Both the position numbers and the translations under genes were made by a program. A stretch of DNA of 38,514 nucleotides from Bacillota bacterium (GTDB lineage: Bacteria > Bacillota > Clostridia > Christensenellales > Aristaeellaceae): positions 1 to 38,514 of the forward strand of contig JAEVYX010000023.1 of assembly GCA_023392515.1 (NCBI GenBank). The letters are read 5' to 3'. The notes under the pieces were generated by a model. That model did no database searches. It was not told where the DNA came from and saw only the letters and a program-made list of their open reading frames with translations. Positions 16,666 through 25,510 of this stretch are shown piece by piece; position 1 is the first letter of the stretch; the number at the start of each line of letters is the position of its first letter.

Positions 16666-19296
16666 TTATTGGCAGGCAGTATAACCGGCGGCTGAGGCAT
16701 GGGGGATATGAGATAAAATCAGGGATTTAAGCGGATCATACTTCTCATAAAACGCAACGATAAAATCTCCCGGCTGCGCATCCTCCATGGCCTTTTTCAA
16801 TGCCTCTTTTTCAGAAAGAATCATTTCAATTTCCAGCCCATTCGTGCCAGCTCTATGGGCCGACTCTTGCAGAAGCCGTGCTACTTCTCCGGGCTGCCGA
16901 CCGCGCAAATCCTGGTCTTCCTTTACATAAATCTTATGAAAGTGCCGCCCGCACAGCTCTCCAACTTTTTCAATTGCGTCATTCTGCCTGTCTCCCGGAA
17001 CACCGATCACGCCGACAAGCCTTTTTGCTTCCTGCTGCCGTAAAAACTGAATAACCTGTTCATACCCCGCGATGTTATGGCCATAATCCAGCATAACCTT
17101 ATATCCATTTGCCTCAAATATATTAAACCTGCCGGGATTGTTTTTTTCATCCGGCTGAAAGCTGATAAGCCCCTTTCGGATCTGTGCTTCAGGAATGCCA
17201 AGGCCCAGCAGTGCGGCACTGGCCGCCATAGCGTTTTCAATGTTGCATACGGCCGCGCCCTGATAGGTGATGGGGATTTCATCCACCTGGGCAATGGGCG
17301 TAACCTTGCCCAAGTAGTGGGCTTGAATGCCGCCCTGGTAGAAATAGACAGCATTGCCTCCCGCTTTCAGATGTTTTGCGACCCATGGGTTTTCCACATC
17401 CTTGGAAAAGAATAGAACATTACACCTGACTCTTTTCAAGAAGAATTCCACCATTGGATCATCCGCATTTAAGACTGCGCATCCCCAAGGCTTGACAGCC
17501 TCCACCACCAGGGATTTGATATACGCCAAGTCCTCCAGCGTATATAAATCATCCAGGCCCAAATGATCTTCACTGATATTGGTGATGACGCCAACATCCG
17601 CCAGATCATAACCCAAGCCCCGCTTAACGATGCCACCTCGGGCTGTTTCCAATACAGCCGCCTCCACCTCCGGATGGGAGAGGATGATTCCGGCACTAAC
17701 CGCACCGGTATTGTCTCCTTCCAAAATACAAGATTGTCCAAGAAAAATACCGCTGGTTGTGGTATAACCCACTTTTCGCCCTGTCATGGAGAGCGTATGG
17801 GCAATCAGCCTTGTGGTGGTGGTTTTGCCATTAGTCCCTGTTACGGCCACGATCGGGATTGTAAAAGGAGTACCCGGAGGATAAAGCATATTCAGAATAT
17901 CTTTCCCCACCTCTGTCCTGGGACCTTCGGAAGGCATCATGTGCATTCTCAAGCCCGGGCCGGCGTTAACCTCAATGATTGCACCATGATTTTTATGAAA
18001 TGGAACGGCAAGATCGGGAGAGCAGATATCCACCCCGGCTATGTCCAGCCCCAACGCCTGGGCCGCCTTAACCGCGATAGCAGCGTTTGCCGGATGGATT
18101 TCATCCGGGCAGGACCTGGCGGTTCCACCGGTACTTAAGTTGGCATTCTCCCTAAGTTTTACTATTGTTCCTAAAGCAGGCACCGTGGCAGGCGTCATAC
18201 CGCTTTCCTTAAGCAGATCAACCGCCACATCATCCAGCTTTAATTTGGTCAGCGGCTTTGTATGATCGTCTCCGCGCAGCGGGTTTTCGTTTTCCTTTTC
18301 CACCAATTGCGCTATGGTGCTGACGCCATCACCCAAAACAGAGGGGGGGCGCCTTTCGGCAACCGCAGAAACTTTCTTGCCGACCACCAATACCCGGTAA
18401 TCTTTGCCCTGAATGTACTTTTCCACAATCACAGCCGTGCTGTATTGCATAGCTTCCTGAAAAGCGTCAGGGATCTCATCTCTGTTCTGAACATTCAGGG
18501 AAACGCCGTTGCCATGGTTGCTGTCGTAGGGCTTTATGACCACAGGATATCCAATTTCCTCAGCGGCACGCAATGCCCCGTCCAAGGAATAAGCAATCTC
18601 GCCCGTTGGCACCGGTATGCCGATGTTTTGTAAAATTTCCTTGGTCAGATGCTTATCGCCTGCCGTATTAACAGCGATGCAGCTGGGTTTGTCTGTCAGG
18701 GCGGCCTCCATCCGCCGGGCATACTTCCCATACCCAAATTGCAGCTGGCTGTCGCCGCCAAGGCGGGTGACAGGAATACCCCGTTTTATGGCTTCCTCAT
18801 AAATCGCTCGGGTACTTGGGCCCATATCCGTCCGGGCAGCCAGCGCTTGCAGATCGTTTAAGGCAGGCTGGATGTCCGCCTGCTTTTCGTGACTCAAGTC
18901 GGTAATGAACTGCACAACGGCTTTCCCGCAGGCAATGCCCACCTGTTCGTTGATATAGCGATATACAATATGATAGCAGGTTGTGTCTCCCTCCTGCCTG
19001 GTGGAGCCATATCCTACATCATATCCAAGCATGTTCTGCAATTCCAAAATGGTATGCTCCGTTACATGGCCCAGGTATGTACCTTCACGAAGCCTTTCCA
19101 TAAATCCGCCTTCATGGCCCAAGGAGCACTGGTGCCGGGACAGGCCGGGAAAAGACTCCAGCAGCCGTTCATTGAAGCCTTGAATCGCAACTGTGGGCGT
19201 ATTATGCAGTTTCTCTAAATCAACGTTCAATTTGATAACCGGTTTCAAACAGTAGATATTGCGCCCTCTATACACCTTGATATCCTTTATCTTCAA
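16666..19296 (-). CDS. cphA: Cyanophycin synthetase
   Basis: An 876-residue protein that polymerises Asp and Arg into multi-L-arginyl-poly-L-aspartate using two ATP per dipeptide. The start is a TTG at 19296, nine bases after GGGAGG, giving the family-typical opening KIKDIKVYRGRNIYCLKP; the ATG at 19362 overlaps the upstream gene and has no ribosome site. Domains in order: N-terminal domain (to about 160, with HEGGFMERLREGTYLGHVTEH in the substrate-anchoring region), ATP-grasp domain (about 215-475) that adds Asp, and Mur-ligase-like domain with P-loop GTNGKTTTT at 487-495 that adds Arg. Length matches CphA1. It is the last gene after iadA and cphB and is followed by a terminator. Confidence 0.96.
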   Translation of the reverse strand: MKIKDIKVYRGRNIYCLKPVIKLNVDLEKLHNTPTVAIQGFNERLLESFPGLSRHQCSLGHEGGFMERLREGTYLGHVTEHTILELQNMLGYDVGYGSTRQEGDTTCYHIVYRYINEQVGIACGKAVVQFITDLSHEKQADIQPALNDLQALAARTDMGPSTRAIYEEAIKRGIPVTRLGGDSQLQFGYGKYARRMEAALTDKPSCIAVNTAGDKHLTKEILQNIGIPVPTGEIAYSLDGALRAAEEIGYPVVIKPYDSNHGNGVSLNVQNRDEIPDAFQEAMQYSTAVIVEKYIQGKDYRVLVVGKKVSAVAERRPPSVLGDGVSTIAQLVEKENENPLRGDDHTKPLTKLKLDDVAVDLLKESGMTPATVPALGTIVKLRENANLSTGGTARSCPDEIHPANAAIAVKAAQALGLDIAGVDICSPDLAVPFHKNHGAIIEVNAGPGLRMHMMPSEGPRTEVGKDILNMLYPPGTPFTIPIVAVTGTNGKTTTTRLIAHTLSMTGRKVGYTTTSGIFLGQSCILEGDNTGAVSAGIILSHPEVEAAVLETARGGIVKRGLGYDLADVGVITNISEDHLGLDDLYTLEDLAYIKSLVVEAVKPWGCAVLNADDPMVEFFLKRVRCNVLFFSKDVENPWVAKHLKAGGNAVYFYQGGIQAHYLGKVTPIAQVDEIPITYQGAAVCNIENAMAASAALLGLGIPEAQIRKGLISFQPDEKNNPGRFNIFEANGYKVMLDYGHNIAGYEQVIQFLRQQEAKRLVGVIGVPGDRQNDAIEKVGELCGRHFHKIYVKEDQDLRGRQPGEVARLLQESAHRAGTNGLEIEMILSEKEALKKAMEDAQPGDFIVAFYEKYDPLKSLILSHIPHASAAGYTACQ

Positions 19297-19358
19297 GCGG
19301 AGCAACCTCCCGAACAGAAAATAGCATATTTTTATATTGAATCCCGAATACTGAAAGA

Positions 19359-20183
19359 TCAAGAGGCCGGATTGTTTTTGGGCTTTAGAATCTGCCGGTT
19401 CTTCATGTCATAACCGTATCCCTTGGGCAATACATGCAGCGTCACATGAGAAATGGCAAGTATTTCATTGGGGGTCAGTTCTGATACATTGGAATCGGAT
19501 ATGGTTATCCCATCCAGGATGGTTACTGCGTTGGAACCCAAAACTTCAAAATGCGCGTCGGGGAATACCTGAATTGCCGTATCCTCATCAATCCCAATAC
19601 CCAATGTAAACGGGTTCTCAGCCACCCCGCACAGCAGCCGTCCCAGTCTTCCCCGCTGGGCAAAATGCTGATCTACAATTACCTGCTCCAGCAATCCTAA
19701 GCCCGGAGCCATTTTCAGCGTACACTTTCTGGCAGGATCGTTGCTTAAACCGTCTGTAATCATGGTGCTGCTTAAAACAGATGCCCCGGCACTGGTACCG
19801 GCGATAAGGGCGCCGCCGCGATAAGCCTCATAAAGCGCGGCGTAGGCTTTTGTTCCTCCCAAAATGCTGGTGATCCGTAATTGGTCACCCCCCGTAAAAA
19901 AAATACCGGTGGCTTTTTGCAACAACTCCACCGGCGCTTGGGCATCGGCCTGCTGCCGGGTATCCATGCAAACGACTTCCGTCTGCCCAACCCCCAGCTT
20001 TTGAAACAGGGCACGGTAGGCCTCCCCCGCTTCCTCAGGGTGCTGGGTTGCTGTCGTGATGATCACGATAAGGCCATTGCTTCCGCCCGAAGCCTTTGCG
20101 GTAGCTTGAAGGATTTCCATGCCTCCTGTTTTATCCTCCGCGCCGCCGATTATCATGAGATTGCCGTTTACCTTTTCACTCAT
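19359..20183 (-). CDS. cphB: Cyanophycinase (peptidase family S51)
   Basis: A 274-residue serine exopeptidase that cuts cyanophycin into beta-Asp-Arg dipeptides in the cytoplasm. The nucleophile is S131 in AGTSAGASV, matching S132 of the Synechocystis enzyme. Other family features are NLMIIGGAEDK near the start, FFTGGDQLRI, and DQHFAQRGRLGRL, which shapes the substrate pocket. The ATG at 20183 has only a weak purine-rich site (GGGGCAGG). It lies 71 bases after iadA and 62 before cphA on the same strand, so synthesis and breakdown enzymes share one transcript. Confidence 0.95.
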   Translation of the reverse strand: MSEKVNGNLMIIGGAEDKTGGMEILQATAKASGGSNGLIVIITTATQHPEEAGEAYRALFQKLGVGQTEVVCMDTRQQADAQAPVELLQKATGIFFTGGDQLRITSILGGTKAYAALYEAYRGGALIAGTSAGASVLSSTMITDGLSNDPARKCTLKMAPGLGLLEQVIVDQHFAQRGRLGRLLCGVAENPFTLGIGIDEDTAIQVFPDAHFEVLGSNAVTILDGITISDSNVSELTPNEILAISHVTLHVLPKGYGYDMKNRQILKPKNNPAS

Positions 20184-20254
20184 ACCTGCCCCAACCCACG
20201 CTTTCTTCCATGGCGGATATTTTCCCCCGGGCTTTTACAAAAATGCGCTGGTGC

Positions 20255-21394
20255 CTAAGCCTCATATTTCCCCTTCATCCGGCAGATGCCATTTTCAATG
20301 GCGACGTTTCCCTTTACAATCAAACATGATATGGAAAGATCCTCTCGATTAAGTATCAGCACATCCCCATCACTTCCCGGTTTCAAGCAGCCTTTGCGGG
20401 GATACAGCGACAGCCTGCAAGCCGGGTTTATGGTTAACGGCCTGATGGCTGTCTCAATAGAAATGCTGCCGCATTTTGCACAATTTACAAAATCATCAAA
20501 CAGGTCTTTGGGATGGCCTTTTCCGTCGGGGCTTTGGGGATTGCTGCCGTTCGCGTCGGAAGAAAAGGTGATCTGCGCAGTGGGAATTCCCTCCCCTAGA
20601 AGCCTTTGCAGAGCATCAGGAACCGTATAGCCTTTTTCATCCGTTTCTCCGCATGTCAGGTCCAAATAGCCACCCTTCCGGCCATATTGAACCGCTTGTG
20701 CAAACAGCGCCTTGTTGCGGTTTAAATGGGTGGGGACAAACATATCTATGGGAAAGTTGCTTTCTTCAATCAGGGAGATCAGCGGTTCCAGCCCTTTCTT
20801 GCCATCGCCTACATGCAGGTGAAGGATTCCCGCCTTTTTCCCTATCATTCCGCCTAGCTTTACCTCCCAGGCCAGTTCACGCAGCATATCCAGGCTCGGA
20901 TGGGAGGAGCGGTAATCAGAGATCGCCACCTCCCCTGCGCCCAGCACTTTATCGACAAAGACGATATCATGTATAACTTTCCCGGTCAGTGTATCAGTAG
21001 GAAGTCCATAGCTTCCGGTATAAATATAAGTGCTGATCCCCTCTTCCTCCAACGCATGGGCTTTTGCCAGCAGTGCTGATACACTCCTTGTTACACCATC
21101 CGCACCCAACAACCCTACAACCGTGCCGATGCCGGCGCTGAGAATACTGGAAAGGGCCACCTCCGGAATGCGGCTTCCCGGCCCCTCCTCACCTCCTCCG
21201 CCCGTGATATGCATGTGTTGGTCAATAAAAGCGGGGCACACAATAAGCCCGGAACAGTCAATCACCTTTGTGTCATATTCCGGAACAATCGGTATATGAG
21301 GCTTAATCATCATAATTTTTTCGGGAGACAGCAATAGATCATTGGGACCCATATGCTCCGGAGCATAGCAGTCTCCACCTTTTAAAAGCAGCAA
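20255..21394 (-). CDS. iadA: Isoaspartyl dipeptidase
   Basis: A 379-residue amidohydrolase that splits beta-aspartyl dipeptides, here the beta-Asp-Arg released by cyanophycinase. The start is a TTG at 21394 nine bases after GGAGG, giving MLLLKGGDCYAPEHMGPND, which aligns with the IadA N-terminus; the frame extends a few codons further upstream but those would overlap the ribosome site. Seen are the metal-binding HMH in FIDQHMHITGGGGE, the Gly-rich loop, LHLHVGDGK (second His pair), PTHLNRN, and SSDANGS (catalytic Asp). It opens the operon iadA-cphB-cphA. Family is sure; use in cyanophycin recycling is inferred from the cluster. Confidence 0.94.
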   Translation of the reverse strand: MLLLKGGDCYAPEHMGPNDLLLSPEKIMMIKPHIPIVPEYDTKVIDCSGLIVCPAFIDQHMHITGGGGEEGPGSRIPEVALSSILSAGIGTVVGLLGADGVTRSVSALLAKAHALEEEGISTYIYTGSYGLPTDTLTGKVIHDIVFVDKVLGAGEVAISDYRSSHPSLDMLRELAWEVKLGGMIGKKAGILHLHVGDGKKGLEPLISLIEESNFPIDMFVPTHLNRNKALFAQAVQYGRKGGYLDLTCGETDEKGYTVPDALQRLLGEGIPTAQITFSSDANGSNPQSPDGKGHPKDLFDDFVNCAKCGSISIETAIRPLTINPACRLSLYPRKGCLKPGSDGDVLILNREDLSISCLIVKGNVAIENGICRMKGKYEA

Positions 21395-21560
21395 GCACCT
21401 GCACCTCCGCAAAAAAATTCATGTCCCGCTTAAGTTGCCCTGAAGCTGCCGATTCATTTTGGTTTCATTCGGGAGTATTGGCATCGGTTTCAAAGTATCA
21501 AGGCTTTTTTGGCAGCCCGATCTTTTGTCATGATGTTCAATTCAAAAAACCGTCCGCAAA

Positions 21561-21612
21561 AAAATGCCCGGCTTTGAAGCGGGCTACGCCCGCCTTTCAA
21601 GCCTGGCATTTG
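21561..21612 (-). terminator. Terminator after the SDR oxidoreductase gene
   Basis: On the minus strand a long hairpin (outer arms AAATGCC and GGGCATTT, inner GCGGGC and GCCCGC around the loop GTA) is followed by seven T residues. It isolates the SDR gene from the downstream iadA operon, whose promoter should lie in 21395-21560; no convincing promoter was found there. Confidence 0.85.
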
Positions 21613-21681
21613 AGTTATGTTTATTGGAGAAAATTAATTTGGCAGCATCCCATGCCGTGAAAGCACGCTAGCGTCCCAGGG

Positions 21682-22572
21682 TTAGGATTCTGTAATCCTG
21701 CCGCCATTTACATGCAATACCTGCCCGGTAACGTAAGCGGAATCGTCACAGGCCAAATACACATAGGTAGGCGCCAGCTCAAAGGGCTGAGCCGCGCGGC
21801 CCAGGGGAGTATCCTTGCCAAATTGTTCAACGTCCTGCGGCGAAAAGCTGGATGGGATCAAGGGCGTCCAAACAGGCCCCGGTGCGACGGCATTCACACG
21901 AATTCCCCGCGACGCCAGCGAAAGGGAAAGGGAACGAGTGAAGGATACAATCGCGCCCTTGGTGGCAGAGTAGTCAATAAGCGTTTTGTCCCCCGCATAG
22001 GCGGTGATAGATGTTGTATTGATGATGGAAGCGCCCGGCTGCATATGCTTGAGGGCCGCCTTTGCCATGTGGAAGTAGCTGAGTACATTGGTAGAAAAGG
22101 TGATGCCCAGCTGTTCTGATGTGATATCTTCCAGGCTGTTTTGGGGATACTGCACGGCGATATTGTTAACGAGCACGTCGATATGGGAAAACATGGCGAA
22201 CGTCTGCTCAATTGCGCCAATGGCCGCCAGCTCGTCCTTCAAATCGCAGGGAATCAAAAGACAGCGCCTGCCAAGGCCTTCCACGATGCGTTTGGTCTCA
22301 TCCGCATCCTTTTTTTCGTTGAGGAATACGATGGCAATGTCTGCGCCCTCTTTGGCAAAGGCGATAGCAGTAGCCTGACCTATGCCGCTGTCCCCGCCGG
22401 TAATGACCGCTACCTGATTTTTTAATTTGCCGGACCCTTTGTATTTCGGGTTGTCCATCACCGGCGCCGGCTGCATTTGCTGCTGGCTTCCCGGCTGCTT
22501 GTTTTGGTGCTGCGCGGGGAAATTATTGGGGGATTGCGGAACCTGTTTTTGATACGTAGAGGAATTTTGCAT
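21682..22572 (-). CDS. SDR-family oxidoreductase, general-stress type
   Basis: A 296-residue short-chain dehydrogenase with AGGAGGGG six bases before the ATG. Residues 1-48 are a polar Gln/Pro/Asn-rich extension. The Rossmann fold begins at residue 52 with TGGDSGIG, followed by DLKD, VNNIAVQYPQ, and the catalytic Tyr and Lys in IDYSATKGA (Y201, K205), then VAPGPVWTPLIP. The N-terminal extension and motif set are those of the Bacillus YhdF/YhxC group, known as stress-induced reductases of unknown substrate. A hairpin covers part of the Shine-Dalgarno (22581-22605). Upstream, GTTTCC and TGGTAT (22655-22650, 22636-22631, spacer 13) resemble a sigma-B promoter, but this is weak evidence. Confidence 0.9.
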   Translation of the reverse strand: MQNSSTYQKQVPQSPNNFPAQHQNKQPGSQQQMQPAPVMDNPKYKGSGKLKNQVAVITGGDSGIGQATAIAFAKEGADIAIVFLNEKKDADETKRIVEGLGRRCLLIPCDLKDELAAIGAIEQTFAMFSHIDVLVNNIAVQYPQNSLEDITSEQLGITFSTNVLSYFHMAKAALKHMQPGASIINTTSITAYAGDKTLIDYSATKGAIVSFTRSLSLSLASRGIRVNAVAPGPVWTPLIPSSFSPQDVEQFGKDTPLGRAAQPFELAPTYVYLACDDSAYVTGQVLHVNGGRITES

Positions 22573-22580
22573 AATGCCCC

Positions 22581-22605
22581 TCCTAACCTATTGCTAGGCG
22601 TAGGA
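22581..22605 (-). promoter_or_regulatory. Hairpin covering the SDR ribosome-binding site
   Basis: On the minus strand two stacked stems, TCCTA/TAGGA (22605-22601 with 22585-22581) and CCTA/TAGG (22598-22595 with 22590-22587), close on a GCAA (GNRA) loop. The 3' arm contains the first four bases of the Shine-Dalgarno AGGAGG (22584-22579). It could limit translation in the manner of an RNA thermometer or protein-bound leader. Confidence 0.45.
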
Positions 22606-22686
22606 TTTGTTCGGGGTAGGGCAATTATGCATACCACTATTCTTTTAAGGGAAACAGTCATGAGGCAGCTCTGCTCTGTAAGCGTA

Positions 22687-25140
22687 TCACCAAGGGAGAT
22701 TCAATACCTTTTCCACAAATATCCTTGCGATTTCAGGGTCAAATTGCGTTCCCGCGTTGCCCCTGATTTCTCTTGCAGCCTCTTGCGCAGAAAGGGCCTT
22801 CCGGTAGGGCCTGTCATGGATCATTGCGTCGTAGGCATCGGCAAGGGCAATCACTCTGGCTTTCCACGGGATAGACTCTCCATGTAAACCTCTTGGATAG
22901 CCCTTTCCATCCCATCGCTCATGGTGTGATAAAACAAATTCGGAAATCTGATAATATTCGTTGGAGCTTCCAAGCAGCCGGTATCCGGTTTCGGGATGCC
23001 GCTTGATTTGCGCCCATTCCGATTCGGAAAGCGTGCCTTGCTTAAATAGTATGGCATCCTCAACGGCAATTTTACCGATATCATGCATTTCCCCCGCAGC
23101 CCTTACTTCAAGAATCTCCTCTTCGCTCAAAGAACAGGCTTTCCCAATGGCTTCACAAAGCTTTCCGACGCCCAATGCATGCTCGCGTTCCATTGGATTC
23201 TTCTCAAGCAATGCTTGAAGAATGGAATTGATCGCTATGTTTCGCTTGCAGGAGCTGTGGAATATTTTCTTGTGATACATGTAATCCTCTGCCCGCTTGA
23301 TAACGTCACTGGCATTCTGGGTCTGATTTTGTTTCATAGCCCACCCAAAGGCAATGGATATGCCAATGCCCATAAATTTGATCGATAAAATCTTTTCTTT
23401 CACTTTTTCCAGCAGTTCCCGGGTTGAGGCTTCATCTGTTTTGGGCAGCAAAAGAACAAATTCATCGCCGCCGGTACGTGCAATCATGTCGCCGGGCCGG
23501 CATTCCTGTTTCATTGCTTCCGCAACCTTTTGAATCATCTCATCCCCAGCTTGATGACCAAAGGCATCGTTGATGGTCTTTAAGCCATTGACATCTGCAT
23601 ATACAAAAGACAGCGGGAGGTTTTCCGGCACATCCGCCCGCTTTAATTCCTCATCAAAAAAGCGGCGGTTGTACAGCCCAGTCAATTGATCGTGATAGCT
23701 TAAATATTCAATCCATCTTTGCTTCTCTTTGCGCTCACTAAAGTCCCTGAACACAAGCACGCAGCCAATGATATTGCCATACAAATCCCTGATCGGCGCT
23801 GCCGTATCCTCGATAGGCACTTCATTTCCATGCTTGGACAGGAGCAGAGTGTGGTTTGCCAGCTCAACAATTTCTTCCTTTTCAAATACCAATTTGACCG
23901 GGCTTTCTACGGAGTCCCTCGTATATTCATTGATAATAACAAACACTTGATCGATAGGCACATTCAGTGCGTCATCTAGCTTCCAGCCGGTAAGCTTTTG
24001 CGCAACGGGATTCATGAATTGAATGTTGCCGTTAATATCTGTGGTAATCACGCCATCCCCAACAGAATGCAAGGTGGCCTGCAGCTTTTCCTGTTGTCCA
24101 ATGATTTCCAGATATCCCGCTTCAATTTGTTCAAGCAGCTGATTGATTGTTTTGCGCAGGTAGGAAAATTCTCCATCGCCTTCCTCAGGCAGCTTCACAA
24201 ACTCCCTTTTTGCCATATCAATCTGCTTAACGTCTTTGATTAGCGCTACGAAAGGCTTTGTCAAATATTTGCCCAGCAATATAAAGATTAGTAAACCAAT
24301 TATTATTGACCCAGCTGTATTGATAATGGAAAAAACAGCCGCGCTTTTTACACCCATAATATAAAAGCTTCTGGGCATGGCTAATGTAATCATTGTGCCA
24401 GAATGCGTATCATAAGCGTTTGGCACGACAAGCTTAATGGATATGGCATCTTTCGTTTCGTTTATCCCGGCACTATCCAAAATGACCACATCGTCCAGGA
24501 TATTATTAGGCCGCCATTCCACCACTTGTATACCACTGATCGTGCATCCGGAGATTTTTTCTATGTCTTGATAAATCTTATCATCAATCCGTCTGCCAAT
24601 GATTAATTTGCCGGAAGGCTGCTTTATGATTGCTGAATCGGTTATGTCCGTAGATGCGGCGAGGTAAAAAGAACCGCCCAATTCAAAAACGCCAAAGGCA
24701 TCGTCCTGATTCTTTGCGTATTGTACAACTGCTTGGAAGTTATCAAAAAATCCGGCAGGGAAATCAGAGAATGCTTTCAAATCAAAATCATAATACTGCT
24801 TGAAGAATATGCTTTCGTCTTCCCCCTGGTAAATCATAAAGCTTAAGTCAAGGTTTTGAAAGGTGCTTTCCGGCAGGTTTAAGCTTACATAATCCGCAAA
24901 GGACCCATTCACAAACTGATACGTATCATCCCAGTGCCCCCAGTCGTTGGCGGTTCCGATATACTTGCTTTTTTTCTCCTGCGCATAGGATGATATATTC
25001 TCTTTGGTCAAGCTGACCTGGGAGTCTTCCAGCGTCAAAATGAATTTTTGAAAGAACAGGCCAAACGCAAGGTTGATGCAAATGATGGCGATAAGCAATA
25101 TGGGAATGATGGTAATTGCTATCTTGTTTCTCAGCGACAT
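22687..25140 (-). CDS. Membrane sensor with CHASE4, PAS, GGDEF and HD-GYP domains
   Basis: An 817-residue protein controlling cyclic-di-GMP. Order: membrane span 8-28; extracellular CHASE4-like sensor (about 45-255, with GTANDWGHWDDTYQFV); second span about 264-288; HAMP-like linker; PAS domain about 350-460 (GVITTDINGNIQFMN); GGDEF domain with intact TGGDEFVLL near residue 556, hence probably an active diguanylate cyclase; HD-GYP domain with HDIGK near 685 and HHERWDGKGYP near 745, hence probably an active phosphodiesterase. AGAGG precedes the ATG. Having both opposite activities in one protein implies regulation by the sensor domains. The signal is unknown. It has its own promoter and a leader of about 230 bases. 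Confidence 0.94.
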   Translation of the reverse strand: MSLRNKIAITIIPILLIAIICINLAFGLFFQKFILTLEDSQVSLTKENISSYAQEKKSKYIGTANDWGHWDDTYQFVNGSFADYVSLNLPESTFQNLDLSFMIYQGEDESIFFKQYYDFDLKAFSDFPAGFFDNFQAVVQYAKNQDDAFGVFELGGSFYLAASTDITDSAIIKQPSGKLIIGRRIDDKIYQDIEKISGCTISGIQVVEWRPNNILDDVVILDSAGINETKDAISIKLVVPNAYDTHSGTMITLAMPRSFYIMGVKSAAVFSIINTAGSIIIGLLIFILLGKYLTKPFVALIKDVKQIDMAKREFVKLPEEGDGEFSYLRKTINQLLEQIEAGYLEIIGQQEKLQATLHSVGDGVITTDINGNIQFMNPVAQKLTGWKLDDALNVPIDQVFVIINEYTRDSVESPVKLVFEKEEIVELANHTLLLSKHGNEVPIEDTAAPIRDLYGNIIGCVLVFRDFSERKEKQRWIEYLSYHDQLTGLYNRRFFDEELKRADVPENLPLSFVYADVNGLKTINDAFGHQAGDEMIQKVAEAMKQECRPGDMIARTGGDEFVLLLPKTDEASTRELLEKVKEKILSIKFMGIGISIAFGWAMKQNQTQNASDVIKRAEDYMYHKKIFHSSCKRNIAINSILQALLEKNPMEREHALGVGKLCEAIGKACSLSEEEILEVRAAGEMHDIGKIAVEDAILFKQGTLSESEWAQIKRHPETGYRLLGSSNEYYQISEFVLSHHERWDGKGYPRGLHGESIPWKARVIALADAYDAMIHDRPYRKALSAQEAAREIRGNAGTQFDPEIARIFVEKVLNLPW

Positions 25141-25368
25141 AAAAACCTCTCCAAAATGCGTACATTACGCCTGCTTGTTGATTTGGTGCAATAGCGGTGG
25201 CCTTTACGCTTGGAATCCCCCTCAGGCTTCATCCCTCTGTTTCAGGCGGATGCTGCTTTTTGATGGAGAGACAAAATCCGGTTCTTTATAAAGTAAAAAC
25301 ATTCTGCAAGATTTATATTGATTCCCTTCAGCCATGCTGATCACTCATCTTTCGACACTTTATGCATT
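25141..25368 (-). other. Long non-coding leader of the GGDEF/HD-GYP gene
   Basis: About 228 bases lie between the predicted start of transcription and the ATG, with no supported open frame. Part of it folds into a stem of about ten positions (CATCC pairing with GGATG and CTG with CAG, around a short A loop, 25231-25253 on the plus strand), followed by a G-rich stretch. The conserved cores of known cyclic-di-GMP riboswitches were looked for and not found. Confidence 0.35.
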
Positions 25369-25374
25369 TTTATC

Positions 25375-25403
25375 AGCATATTCTACAAAAATCAACTTGT
25401 CAA
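25375..25403 (-). promoter_or_regulatory. Predicted promoter of the GGDEF/HD-GYP gene
   Basis: On the minus strand TTGACA (25403-25398) and TATGCT (25380-25375) are separated by 17 bases. The -35 is perfect and the -10 matches at four of six positions. It lies between the terminator of the rhamnose operon and the sensor gene. Confidence 0.5.
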
Positions 25404-25445
25404 CTGTTTCCTTTGATAATTGAAAAGTTCACAAGTCGGGAAATA

Positions 25446-25480
25446 GAAAAAGCCCGCTCGCCTCAAAATGGCGAGTGGGC
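25446..25480 (-). terminator. Terminator of the rhamnogalacturonan/rhamnose operon
   Basis: On the minus strand an 11-bp stem (arms 25480-25470 and 25462-25452, one G-U pair, 7-base loop) is followed by a T-rich tract (TTTTTCTATTT). It lies 30 bases after the rhaD stop. Confidence 0.88.
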
Positions 25481-25510
25481 GCAGAGACTTTTCACAAATA
25501 TTTTTCAATC

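Noticed and set aside
19297..19362. ATG-started N-terminal extension of cyanophycin synthetase
   Set aside because: It lies over the GGGAGG site and the end of cphB, and adds residues absent from the family; the TTG at 19296 fits better.
21395..21560. Promoter for the iadA-cphB-cphA operon
   Set aside because: Several TTGA-like boxes occur but none has a suitable -10 at 16-18 bases, so no site is called.
25141..25368. Possible cyclic-di-GMP-I or -II riboswitch in the leader of the GGDEF/HD-GYP gene
   Set aside because: The expected conserved cores, such as the paired CACGCA and ACGCAAAGCC segments, were not found; only generic stems are visible.
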